A DNA stretch of 64,000 nucleotides from Sipunculus nudus (Eukaryota; Annelida; Sipuncula; Golfingiida; Sipunculidae). The number at the start of each line of letters is the position of its first letter. Position 1 is the first letter of the stretch. The notes under the pieces were generated by a model. It did no database searches. It saw only the letters and a list, made by a program, of their open reading frames with translations, and was not told the origin of the DNA. This document shows positions 7,661 to 15,690 of this stretch, one piece after another. Where the stretch lies: assembly GCA_026874595.1 (NCBI GenBank), contig CM049322.1:41838340-41902339 (forward strand). Direction: 5' to 3'. A program made the translations under genes and the position numbers.

Positions 7661-7703
7661 GCCTGCCGTGTGTGTCCAGGGCATGTCCTTCCTCCCCCCC
7701 CCC

Positions 7704-7710
7704 TTTTATA
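7704..7710 (-). promoter_or_regulatory. TATA box of the integrase unit
   Basis: TATAAAA on the minus strand, 44 bp before the ATG at 7660 and 6 bp after the stop codon of the gene ending at 7717. Confidence 0.65.
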
Positions 7711-7716
7711 CCCTTT

Positions 7717-8892
7717 TCAGAACCATCGGTACAAGGCCCGGTGTTTTTCGGTCACCATGTCGTTCCAGTCCGCGTCTTCGCTCCAGTCCGCCAAGTAGTT
7801 GACGGGCGTCTCAAAGATGCTTTGTTTCTTGGCGGGGTTGTACCTGAAGACGAGCCCGATCACCAAGATCCCCGGTTTCAATAAGATTTCGTCCAAATCG
7901 AGGTTCGTGACCTGGAACCGGACGGTGTGGCGCTGGAACGCCGGGTAGACCCGGAAAAATTTCAGGTTGGTCGGTTTCACTTCCCGCTTGCCGTTTAGGC
8001 CCGATTCCAAAAAATGTAACGTGTGCATGTCCTTGGAAGGCATATCCGTCAAGTTGGGGTCCGGGGTGGTCAGGTCCGTTTTCAACAAAAACACTTTGTC
8101 TGCTTCTGGCTGGTGGAACGGGAACTTGTACGTGACGTCCACGACGTTCGGGGCCTGCACCGCCCGCGCCTGGACGCTCCCGAGGAGCTCGTACGTGTCC
8201 TCTTTCCCGAAGGGGATGCCCTGGGCCAACGGTTCCAGCTGCTCCACCGTCAAACAGATCGTCATGAAAAGCAGGACCGTATTCGTGTCCAGGGAAAAAT
8301 ACCGCATCAGCCCCTTGCTCAAGAGCAACCCCGGTAACAACCCTGTGACCCTCTTTTTCCGGTCGAGGTTTTTAAACCACACTTCCAGTTTGGTCACCCC
8401 TTTTTCTTCCACCGACACGCATTCGCACAACCACGTCTTGCCAAACCCCGACAGCGTTTTGAAATCGTACTCCGAATCGCAACGGGAAAACAACCACCAA
8501 ATGATGTGGTTCAGTTCGCTGGTGAACTCCTCCAGGGTGTACTGGTGGCATTTTTTCGGAAAAGTGTAACGCACCGTTTTCTTTTGCTGCGCGTGCCGGA
8601 TGGGTTTGGACATATGCAACTTGCGCCCGGGGTTCATCATGAAAGGGACGGCCTCGAATTTTTTCACCAATGCGTTGCTCATCTCGAGTTCCTTCTCGCT
8701 CGTGTCCCACAGGAACGCTTCGATGAAACTCCCCCCTGGCACGCAAACGTGGGCGAGTTCGGGGTGGATCAGGTGGTCGCATGCGACTTCCCAGTTTTCA
8801 GCCGAATTGTACAAAGGCGACGGCAACGTCGACACGAACCTGTTTTTGGTCGGGTGGAACTGCGCTTTTACGATGCAGTGGTTTTCTTCCAT
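7717..8892 (-). CDS. 391-residue protein, candidate minor capsid/penton-type protein
   Basis: ATG at 8892 is selected by the TATA box at 8945-8952; the frame extends a little upstream only through a GTG. This is the longest uninterrupted frame on the element. The start MEENHCIVKAQFHPTKN and then NWEVACDHLIHPEL resemble the N-terminal pattern of the 144-residue product at 520-954. The rest looks beta-rich and globular (for example KLEVWFKNLDRKK, VDVTYKFPFHQP, ILVIGLVFRYNP), with no signal peptide or membrane span. Polinton-like elements encode a second, vertex capsid protein. This product is a candidate by size and apparent fold, not by a motif I can name. Confidence 0.6.
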   Translation of the reverse strand: MEENHCIVKAQFHPTKNRFVSTLPSPLYNSAENWEVACDHLIHPELAHVCVPGGSFIEAFLWDTSEKELEMSNALVKKFEAVPFMMNPGRKLHMSKPIRHAQQKKTVRYTFPKKCHQYTLEEFTSELNHIIWWLFSRCDSEYDFKTLSGFGKTWLCECVSVEEKGVTKLEVWFKNLDRKKRVTGLLPGLLLSKGLMRYFSLDTNTVLLFMTICLTVEQLEPLAQGIPFGKEDTYELLGSVQARAVQAPNVVDVTYKFPFHQPEADKVFLLKTDLTTPDPNLTDMPSKDMHTLHFLESGLNGKREVKPTNLKFFRVYPAFQRHTVRFQVTNLDLDEILLKPGILVIGLVFRYNPAKKQSIFETPVNYLADWSEDADWNDMVTEKHRALYRWF

Positions 8893-8894
8893 AA

Positions 8895-9540
8895 TCACTG
8901 CCCGACCGTGTATTCCCAATACCCTTGTTTCCAGCCTTGCGGGCTTTTTATAGCCCCCTGTGTTTTCTTCGCCTTCTTGTTCTTTTTCTTCTTGCGGGTG
9001 GCGGCGCCAGGTTTTTTCTTAGGCCGTGTCTTCTTTTTGGTAGGGCCGCCGGTGGGCGGTTTCTTCCCTGGGGGTTTCTTCTTTTTCGAGGGGCCCGCGG
9101 TGGGCGGTTTCTTCGCCGGGGGTTTCTTCGTTTTCTTCTCACCGGCCGGAGAAGTTTTTTTCTGCGGGGGTCTGTCCTCCTCCTCCTCCCCTTCCCTGCC
9201 CCGTTTCCCCGAGGCCTGCCGCCAACGCTCCCTCGCCTCCGCCAGGGCCTTTTCTTCTTTTTCCAGCTTTTGTTCTCTCGCTCTCCCCTCCTCTTCCATC
9301 CGTTGTATTTTTTCCCCGCAGCCCCCGATCGCTTGACCGTGGGCCCTCCTTTTTAGGGAAGAGGGGGTGGTTTTTCATAAATCCTTCTTTTGCCGCATGC
9401 GCGAGCACGTTTTCCCTGTCCACAAACGCGTGGGCGATCTCTGTATACGTGAACGGCATTTCGTGGTCTGGGTCACGCAGAAATTTCTTGTACTGTTCCT
9501 GCTCACCCACTCGGAACCCTTTCAGCCCTTTTTCCAGCAT
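8895..9540 (-). CDS. Coiled-coil protein with histone-H1-like Lys/Pro tail, frame split
   Basis: ATG at 9540 opens MLEKGLKGFRVGEQEQYKKF. At a six-base A run (9308-9313) the sensible frame changes to EGRAREQKLEKEEKALAEAR (a charged coiled coil), then a Lys/Pro-rich tail with imperfect repeats of KKPPTAGPSKKKKPPGKKPP type, ending near 8895. The tail resembles histone H1 or viral core proteins in composition, so DNA binding or condensation is likely. The N-terminal 60 residues match nothing I recognise. Third gene of the unit led by the TATA box at 11118, and it overlaps the TATA box of the next unit. Confidence 0.5.
8945..8952 (-). promoter_or_regulatory. TATA box inside the end of the upstream gene
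   Basis: TATAAAAA on the minus strand, 53 bp before the ATG at 8892. In the frame of the preceding gene it is coding (GAIKSP), so the promoter overlaps that gene's last codons. Confidence 0.6.
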
Positions 9541-9586
9541 GTAGGATTCTAAAAAAAATCCGAGGCCCGTTCTCCAAAGTACAGTT

Positions 9587-10264
9587 TCAGGGCAAGTGGA
9601 ATTTTCCTCCCAACCATTTCTTCTGTTTTTCCAAGAACAGTTTCAATCCTTTCTGGCTGATGGTCTTTGCGAAACTAGACGAAAAGAAAGGGATTTCCCC
9701 CGAGGGGGTGTTTTTCTCACGCCCGGCGAACATGTCCGTCAAAAACTTTTTCGCTTCGCTGCAGTATTCTTCCAACCCTGTGGCTTTGCACAGGTTGTCC
9801 ACCTTGTCCTTCACCGCCAGTTTGTGTTTCCGCAGCAGCATTTTGAAATGGTCGTCGGCTTTCTTCGACAACCACTTGAACCATTTGGTTATCTCGTTGC
9901 AGGTGATCCCAAATGCTGAGCTCAACGTCGTCCCCAGCCCAAGCATCGCCACGGCTTTGGTGGCGGTAGCGACCCCCGTCATCCGTACGGTGGCCTGCAC
10001 GCGGGCCGGCATGGCCTTCAGCGCCGCTTTGCCCACCCCTCTCAGGGCCCTCCTGCCTGCGTTGCGCAACCACCCGCGCCTGTTCCTTCCCGTCCCTTCC
10101 AAAGCGTCATCGATGGAAAACTCTTCGATGCTCTCGTCGTCAAGCAACGGGTCTGTTTCACGGGCGTTGTCGATCGAGAACTCTTCCACACTTTCGTCGT
10201 CCAGCATCTGGTCGATGGCCCGGGACGTTTCCTGCCACGCGGCCCTGGCCTCTGCGTCAGCCAC
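9587..10264 (-). CDS. Acidic-repeat and amphipathic-helix protein, unknown
   Basis: The frame is open from above 10264 without ATG; the first in-frame ATG is at 10207. The N-terminus carries a repeated acidic motif (LDDESVEEFSID, then LDDESIEEFSID), followed by a basic helix (RNRRGWLRNAGRRALRGVGK) and a hydrophobic stretch (ATKAVAMLGLGTTLSSAFGI), then Lys-rich helices to the end. The mixture of acidic, basic amphipathic and hydrophobic segments would suit a membrane-active or cement protein, but this is inference. The missing ATG suggests a frame change at the boundary with the preceding gene, whose stop (10270) lies in the same stretch. Confidence 0.45.
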   Translation of the reverse strand: MADAEARAAWQETSRAIDQMLDDESVEEFSIDNARETDPLLDDESIEEFSIDDALEGTGRNRRGWLRNAGRRALRGVGKAALKAMPARVQATVRMTGVATATKAVAMLGLGTTLSSAFGITCNEITKWFKWLSKKADDHFKMLLRKHKLAVKDKVDNLCKATGLEEYCSEAKKFLTDMFAGREKNTPSGEIPFFSSSFAKTISQKGLKLFLEKQKKWLGGKFHLP

Positions 10265-10269
10265 CCGCG

Positions 10270-11062
10270 TTACCGAAGCAGGGGCCTGCTCAATAAAGAC
10301 GTCTCTTCGACGATCTTGGCCGCCTCTGACGCCGCCCGCCTGCTGACCCCCAACCTGCTGTGCAGCTCTATCAAGGTGTCTGTTGTCCCCCCACTGACCG
10401 GGGTGCTGGTGAGTGTTTCCGGGCGGAGCCCCCCTTTAGGGTTGACCGTCATTTCGATCTCGGAATCAAGGATGAAATTGCCACTGGGCGGGGACGTTGC
10501 TTCCCACCATTCCTCGAAATTCCTCGCCGTGTGCTCGCGGAGCAGTTCCCGTTTTGGGGCCCGCGCTGTTTCTTCAAACAACACAGGGTTTTCGTACAGC
10601 AAAGAACTCGTCTGCTGCGGGCGGGTCACCGGGGTCAGTTCTGAGCCCCCGGACGTGACGCTCATCCCGTGCTCGTCCCCCCGCAGATATTTCCTCCACC
10701 CGCCACACCTGTTTGCCTTCCGCTCCTCCGTAGGTGGTTGGCCGGGCCCGTTTGGAAACCCACTTTTGAAACTTTGCGCGGGCTTTTTGCGCCCCCGTCC
10801 CTTCGCCTTCCCACCACGACCCCCGCCCGGCCTCGTACCGAATTCCCCCCCCTTTTCCGAGCATATGCCCACCTCCGGATTGCACGGCTTCCTGCTCTGC
10901 TGTGCCCCGGACCACGTCTTCCATCTGGGGGTCTTTTAATTTTTCCAACTTTCCTGCCTGTTCTTCTGTGGCCGCTATGTCTGCGTCCTCCATGGCGATC
11001 GCCAGTTCGTCCGCATCCGCCATGCCCGGTCGGACCGCTTCGATGTCTTCTACAGCCGCCAT
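10270..11062 (-). CDS. Unknown protein, frame split
   Basis: ATG at 11062 lies 56 bp after a TATAAATA box. The first frame starts acidic (MAAVEDIEAVRPGMADADEL) and becomes Gly/Lys/Arg-rich. At a six-base G run on the minus strand (10677-10682) coding shifts to the frame containing DEHGMSVTSGGSELTPVTRP and REHTARNFEEWWEATSP, ending TSLLSRPLLR at 10270. I recognise no family. The C-terminal part has a helix-turn-helix-like stretch (DTLIELHSRLGVSRRAASEA), which is suggestive only. First gene of a three-gene unit. Confidence 0.5.
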
Positions 11063-11117
11063 GGTGAGCTAGGTGCCCGTCCACGCCAGGGTAGCCTCCC
11101 CCACGTTCCCTCCCTCC

Positions 11118-11125
11118 TATTTATA
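11118..11125 (-). promoter_or_regulatory. TATA box overlapping the upstream stop codon
   Basis: TATAAATA on the minus strand, 56 bp before the ATG at 11062. The TAA stop of the preceding gene (11121-11123) is part of the box. Confidence 0.7.
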
Positions 11126-12816
11126 CCCCCACGGTGTATTTCTGGGCCCAGTACGCGGCTTGCTCCGCCTGCCTCTGTTTCCGTTCGGCCTCTGTTTCCC
11201 CGGAGGGGTCCGTGGAAGGGGCTTCAGCGTCCGGGGTATCCACGGGCTCCCGATGGGGTGAGGGGTAACCCTGGGGGAGGTCCATGCCATGGGACGGAAG
11301 GCCAGTAGGCCAGGGCATCCCCCATTTCCACCCGGCCGAAAAGAAGTTTCGCCAGTTTTCGTTTTTCCTCGGCTTCTTTCTTTTCCGCCGCCAGTTCTGA
11401 CCGTCTCAATTCCTCTGCTTCTTTCTCCGCCCGCTGTTCGTCCATGATGGGTTTGAACTGTTCTTCGAATTCCTGCTGCTGTTTAGTCGTCGGTTGGGGT
11501 GGGGGTGGGGGTGGGGGGAGTTTTTTTTGCTCCTTCGGGCATCCCCGGACCACCCGGGCGGCCGCTTTTCGTTCCCATTCCCTGTCCCAGAACCCCGGGG
11601 GAGGGTGCCCGGCGCACCCGTACATCTCGCCTTCGTACCCCCACAAGTCTTCGATCCACTCGTTGAAAAGGGCATACTGCTGTGGCCAATACCCTTCCCC
11701 TTCGGCGTCCCCAAAGGAAAATTTCCTGAACATATTGTTCAACCGGGTGACCGCCAACTTGGCCGCCACGATTTCCACGCGGCCGCGCCACAACGGTGCG
11801 CCCAGGGCTTCCGTCAGGTCGTCCAGTTTAATCGGCGTACTAAAGACTTTATACACCAGGTCCGCTGAGCTTATTTTGATTTCCGGGTAAGGTGGGCCCC
11901 TTGGAGGGGGTGTGTTTTCCGTGGTGTGCCGTCGTCTGCTTTTGGGAGGGAACGGGCCTGTCCTGTTCCCCCATCCCTCGTGCACGAACACGTTCATTGC
12001 CCCTCTGAACGCCAGGTGAACGATACCTTTCACCCGGAGCTTTTCTTCACTGTCCATGTTCACCTCCGTCACTTGGGCTGCCAGAGCAACGGCGTTTTTC
12101 GGTTTGGGACCCGGCCACGGAGAAATCGCCCACATGGCGTGGTCCAGGTACCCGCCCAGGGCGCGGAAATACTCGATGGTCTTCGGCAAAGGCCGGTCCG
12201 GTTTTCCCTCCTGGTGGAACATGTTTGCGTCCAAGTAAAAGCGTTTGCGGATGTCGATGAGGCGGGCCCTGAGGTGCGGGGGGTGGAGACGGTGCGGGAA
12301 AGGCAGTTCCATTTGTGTGGTGTACCCTTCCGGCATGAGCCCGCCGAAAGGGGCCCCTTCGTTCTCTTTTTCCCACCCGGGGGCGTCCGGCCCGTTGAGG
12401 GTTTCCCAAATGCCTTCCCATATCCCTTCAGCCGTCTTGAGCAAGAGTGCCTGGGTTTCTTGCAGGGCCGGGTCGAGGTCGTCAAAAGACTGGGACCAGA
12501 GCAACACGGGTTTGGTACCTATCATCGGCCCGTACCATTCCCTTTTGCCGGTGCGTTCTGGGGGTTTGTATTCAACCCACACACCCTGCCGCCGGTGTTC
12601 CCAACCGTACCACGTGAACTTTTTCTTTTTTGAATCCCACACCCCCGGCACCGGGCGCAGCCATTCCGTCGCGTTGTTTAACGGTTGCATGGCCTCGGCT
12701 TCTTCAATGGTGACAAAACTGTGTATATCCCGCGGGGTGTTGATGTTTAATCGTATCTTGCCTCCTGTGGCCATCCCATGGTCCTGCCCTAATCCCCTCT
12801 CTTCCCACCACGTCAT
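11121..12816 (-). CDS. Large unknown protein with C-terminal coiled coil, frame split
   Basis: The open frame begins at a GTG at 12840; the first ATG is at 12816 (MTWWEERGLGQDHG), with another at 12774 (MATGGKIRLNINTPRD). More than 500 codons follow with no stop. There is a Trp-rich first half (VWVEYKPPERTGKREWYGPM, GIWEGIWETLNGP), a PPPPPPPQP linker, and a long Glu/Lys/Ala coiled coil (EEQFKPIMDEQRAEKEAEEL). At a five-base C run (11319-11323) the natural frame changes to one ending QAAYWAQKYTVGV at 11121. Among the largest products here and unlike any family I know. Follows the ATPase and a membrane-anchored protein in one unit, so a packaging or vertex role is possible but unproven. Confidence 0.5.
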
Positions 12817-12867
12817 TTCGTCCTGGCTGACAGAACCCACTTCGAACGCGGTGGGTGTGGTCCTGGT

Positions 12868-13585
12868 TTAGGGCGTGACGCTGGGTTCCGACGTGTACAC
12901 GGGCACGGGGTGCCCCCGGAAAAATCCCCCGTACTCTTTTGTCATGCCAAAATGGTAGGGTACTTCCACCAGCATCCAATGTTTCCCATTGCGGTGTTTC
13001 GTGTACCGGTGGTACAGTTTCCCCCGGGGGTTGTACTTGTGGTAGAAGTCCAGGTATTGCCGTTTTAGCCAGTTCGGGGCCTACTTTCCGGCCTTCTGTC
13101 AGTTTGTCCTGGGGGTCCCCTTCTCTTTGCGCGTGCCACCACAAATCCCACCAGAACGCCGTCAGCACCAAGACCAATGTGTTCATGTGGACCCAACGTT
13201 CGGCCAAGTGGTCGTGCTGCCGCATCCAGAGCACCAAACTCTTGGCTTCTTCCGGACCCAGGGACACGTCGTCTCCCTGGAAGCCACGGGTCCTCCCTTT
13301 CAGGGACTCCCCAGGGGTGTGCCGCACGATGTCGTGCAGGCTGAACACGTACGTGTCCGGGGCCGGCCAATAGTACCGGTAGTTGGCCTCTTCGTTGAAA
13401 GGGACGCCCATGGCGTGCCTGCCCCGGTGGGACAAATTGTAAATCAGGTTCATGTGGTGGCGGTTGTCGTAATCCGCCACTTCGCGGACGCCTCTTGCAG
13501 CCGCAAACGGGAAAATGGTGAGCATCAAGCTACGCAAAACGCTCCAGAGTAAGCCAAATGCAAACCCCACTAAGTGCCCGGCCAT
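12868..13585 (-). CDS. Membrane-anchored unknown protein, frame split
   Basis: ATG at 13585 lies 3 bp after the TGA of the ATPase gene. The N-terminus is a signal-anchor-like hydrophobic segment (GFAFGLLWSVLRSLMLTIFP, about residues 7-26), and a second Trp-rich hydrophobic stretch (TLVLVLTAFWWDLWW) lies near residue 140. Around the four-base G run at 13076-13079 the sensible frame changes to one reading WLKRQYLDFYHKYNPRGKLY and HWMLVEVPYHFG, ending EPSVTP before TAA at 12868-12870. Family unknown. An inner-membrane or particle-membrane protein is the plain inference from the hydrophobic start and the ATPase neighbour. Confidence 0.5.
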
Positions 13586-13588
13586 TGT

Positions 13589-14193
13589 TCACCCCGTTTT
13601 TCTCAAGGGTTTGTACAGGTGGTGTTTCTCTCCTGGAAAAATATCTGTCCTGAACCGGAACCCTTCTGGGGTTTCCTGACGGAAATCCAACAAGAGGTAC
13701 CCGTGCGGGCGGGACGTCGCGTCCCGGTATGCCTCTTGCAAAAACCTAGGGTTCCCGGGGCACACCTGCTTGGCCAGGTGGGTGATTTGTGCTTGGTCCC
13801 GCGGGTTCTTTAGAAGCACGATGTAGTGGGAGTTCAATGAAATGTCCCTCTGGTCTTTTTTCTGGTGGAACAGGTTCTGCACGATCAGGATCACTGACAC
13901 CTTGTGGTGGTGACTGCCTTTTTCAAAGACATCGGCCGTTTCCTCATCAAATCGTCCAAGATGAGCAAGGTGCCGGGTTTTATACGTTTTTTGGGGAGGC
14001 CTTTGTGGAAGGTCACGTTTTTGACGCGTTTGTAAAACCGCTGCCATTCACCGTAACACCACAAGACCCGTTTCGGGGTGGGCCGGACCATCTTCTTCAG
14101 GTGTTTCAACAACGTTCCCACCCAAAGGGTTTTCCCTGACCCCGTGGGGCCGGCCACCAGCATGGTGAACGGGTGGTAGAACTTGTCGGTCAT
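13589..14193 (-). CDS. FtsK/HerA-type (A32-like) genome-packaging ATPase, frame split
   Basis: ATG at 14193 is 37 bp after a TATAAATA box. Walker A is GPTGSGKT (residues 15-22) and Walker B is LLILDD (residues 76-81). The frame then changes near 13955, and the second frame, ending at 13589, holds the conserved sensor-like and C-terminal part: GSHHHKVSVILIVQNLFH, DISLNSHYIVLLKNPRDQAQ, RDATSRPHGYLLLDFRQETP. This matches the packaging ATPase of Polintons and related viruses, which drives DNA into the capsid. Only one shift is needed to connect the halves. As read, the enzyme is broken just after Walker B. Confidence 0.9.
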
Positions 14194-14229
14194 GGCTTGT
14201 TTCAGGGGGCAACCGGGAAGGCTCCCCCA

Positions 14230-14237
14230 TATTTATA
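14230..14237 (-). promoter_or_regulatory. TATA box of the ATPase unit
   Basis: TATAAATA on the minus strand, 37 bp before the ATPase ATG at 14193. It leads the unit ATPase, membrane protein, large coiled-coil protein. Confidence 0.65.
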
Positions 14238-14304
14238 GGGGCCGGGCGACACCGCACGCACGCGCAGAACAACAACGCCACCAAAGTTTTTTTTTTTTCA
14301 ACAT

Positions 14305-14310
14305 TTTATT
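14305..14310 (-). terminator. Poly(A) signal overlapping the polymerase stop
   Basis: AATAAA on the minus strand shares a base with the polymerase TGA (14310-14312). A run of about twelve A (minus strand, 14287-14298) follows within 10 bases. Confidence 0.5.
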
Positions 14311-14925
14311 CAATGCAAACTGTAACCATACGGGAATGTGAACCACATGTCACCGGGGTCCCCCGGCTGCCGAAACCGACGCTTCGTGTACACCACGGCG
14401 TAGGTTTTGTCGTAACTCTTGCTGCAGATTCCCCCTTCTCTGGAACGTACGACGTGGAAGGGCACCGCTACCGGGTAGGTTTCTGTTTCTCCGGCCACGA
14501 AGTTCACCAACATCGAACGCAAGGTCTGATACGTCACTCCCCCAGCTTCTGTCAATCGGAAGCCCCGGGCTTTGTGGCAAGCCACGCCACCGGGGCCTTC
14601 AAACGCGTAATTCTTTGGCCCGCCACTGACGAACTTAGTCAAGTGCGTGCCTCCCATGTCTTTCACCTCCTCCTTCAAATCGCCGAGAAAATCGCCTGGA
14701 AGGGGGCACGGTTGACCTGGCCTCGCTGTGAAGATCAAAGAGTCCGTGTCATAATACAGGACGCGGGGCGGGTGCGCCATCCAGCAGGCCCTGTCCACGG
14801 TGTCGATGGGTTTGTACAGCTCTATCCTGCCGTAACACGTCGTCAATGCCGCGTACACCACGTTGTTGGTAGAACCTTTCTGGTAATCCTCGTTGTTGTA
14901 ACCCCATTGTATGTGAATGGGTGAG
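14310..14925 (-). CDS. Family B DNA polymerase, C-terminal fragment
   Basis: The frame is open without an ATG from the compositional border near 14925 to TGA at 14310. It holds the end of the palm domain: HIQWGYNNEDYQKGSTNNVV, then LTTCYGRIELY and the motif C block YYDTDSLIF with the catalytic Asp pair region, followed by a thumb-like part and the ending FPYGYSLH. This matches Polinton-type protein-primed PolB. The exonuclease, primer-binding and upstream polymerase motifs are missing because coding stops where the AT-rich DNA begins. No splice acceptor is seen at the break, so truncation, rearrangement or misassembly is more likely than an intron. Confidence 0.88.
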
Positions 14926-15151
14926 TTTGAAAGAAAATATAAATTCGAAGTAAAACAGCTGCAAAATAAAGTTTGTACCTAGAAGATTAATCATGCTCAA
15001 CATTATGATGCGAAAACAGAAAGCATCATAAACAAATTCATCGAAGTGCAAAATCTTAATTTTCACAGAGAGACCCACATTATTAGATGAACCAATATAC
15101 CAGTACAGTTCTGACTTATGTTTTATATAAATACTACTTTTATCTTTGTAG
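14926..15151. other. Junction between element and AT-rich host DNA
   Basis: Base composition changes abruptly near 14925. No terminal inverted repeat, target duplication or gene is seen. A splice-acceptor-like TTTGTAG ends this stretch. Confidence 0.6.
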
Positions 15152-15445
15152 GAGGCAGACAACTGTGTCACACCCACGATTTTGCTCAAAGGAGAAAACC
15201 CCCTTATATGCAAGAGAGCCTCTTTGGCCATGGACGGGGTTATCATAGTCAAAGAAATGGACATGGATGTTAGCTATGCTGTGTCTTTATTGTTTGCAGC
15301 ATACTTCGTGTATGGAATTGAATATCCGAAACAGCTAAAAAATACTCTACAGTTCCTCGAACACTTTATATATCGTATGCCAGCTGCTGAAGGGAGAGAC
15401 CCGACCGTTTCGGTGCTCAGGATGCATGGTCACCTGACCAGTTAG
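15152..15445 (+). CDS. Terminal-exon fragment of a widespread animal protein family (SAMD3-like C-terminus)
   Basis: After a good acceptor (ATCTTTGTAG) 97 codons run to a stop: a start of EADNCVTPTILLKGENP, then AVSLLFAAYFVYGIEYPKQL and KNTLQFLEHFIYRM. From memory this pattern is the C-terminal tail of a family common in fish and invertebrates, annotated as SAMD3-like or uncharacterised and often repeat-associated. No upstream exon is found in the window; the element occupies the DNA to the left. It may therefore be the stranded last exon of a gene cut by the element or by an assembly join, or a dispersed copy. Confidence 0.4.
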   Translation, partial: EADNCVTPTILLKGENPLICKRASLAMDGVIIVKEMDMDVSYAVSLLFAAYFVYGIEYPKQLKNTLQFLEHFIYRMPAAEGRDPTVSVLRMHGHLTS

Positions 15446-15479
15446 ATCAAGATGAATATTCATCCATTGTGATAAAAGG

Positions 15480-15690
15480 CAGCTCGGCAATGATCGGCAG
15501 TGAATAACCTCGGAATGAGTGCTTTATGGGTTATACAGCACAATTGATTGCACAAGGCCGTAGGTAGTGAGGATATGGCCATGCGAGTGGTGTCGTAATA
15601 GACGTGACTCCACAGAGAACAATGAAGTCACCCCACGTGCTGTTTCTTTTAAATATGTTAATAAGTCGACGTACAGCATGAGGGCCATTT
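15480..15690. repeat. Dispersed repeat, copy 1
   Basis: Alignable by eye with 23560-23810: both start GCTCGGCAATGAT and share the order GAATG, a GTGACT/GTGACG block, ACAATGA-x-TC, GTGCTGTTTC/GTGCCGTTTC and an end GGGCC. It carries no coding potential. Confidence 0.5.

Larger units (their letters stand above)
1..14925 (-). mobile_element. Polinton/Maverick-like (adintovirus-like) element, incomplete at both ends
   Basis: All recognisable genes lie on the minus strand and include the Polinton core set: RVE/DDE integrase with chromodomain (5892-7031), double-jelly-roll-type capsid protein (2182-3638), FtsK/HerA-type ATPase (13589-14193) and family B DNA polymerase (14310-14925). The block is GC- and CpG-rich, with gaps between genes from overlap to a few hundred bases, in sharp contrast to the AT-rich DNA from about 14,930. 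The left end lies outside the window. The right end breaks inside the polymerase gene, so no terminal inverted repeat or target duplication is visible. I do not see an adenain-type protease; it may lie left of the window. Several genes are split by frame changes. It could be an integrated element, or a viral contig joined to host DNA by assembly. Confidence 0.9.

Noticed and set aside
8506-9336. 276-codon plus-strand frame rich in Phe/Gly
   Set aside because: It is the complement of a Lys/Pro-rich tail, a typical antisense artefact.
1-14925. Adenain-type maturation protease
   Set aside because: No His-Asp/Glu-Cys protease pattern was found in any minus-strand frame inside the window; it may lie to the left.
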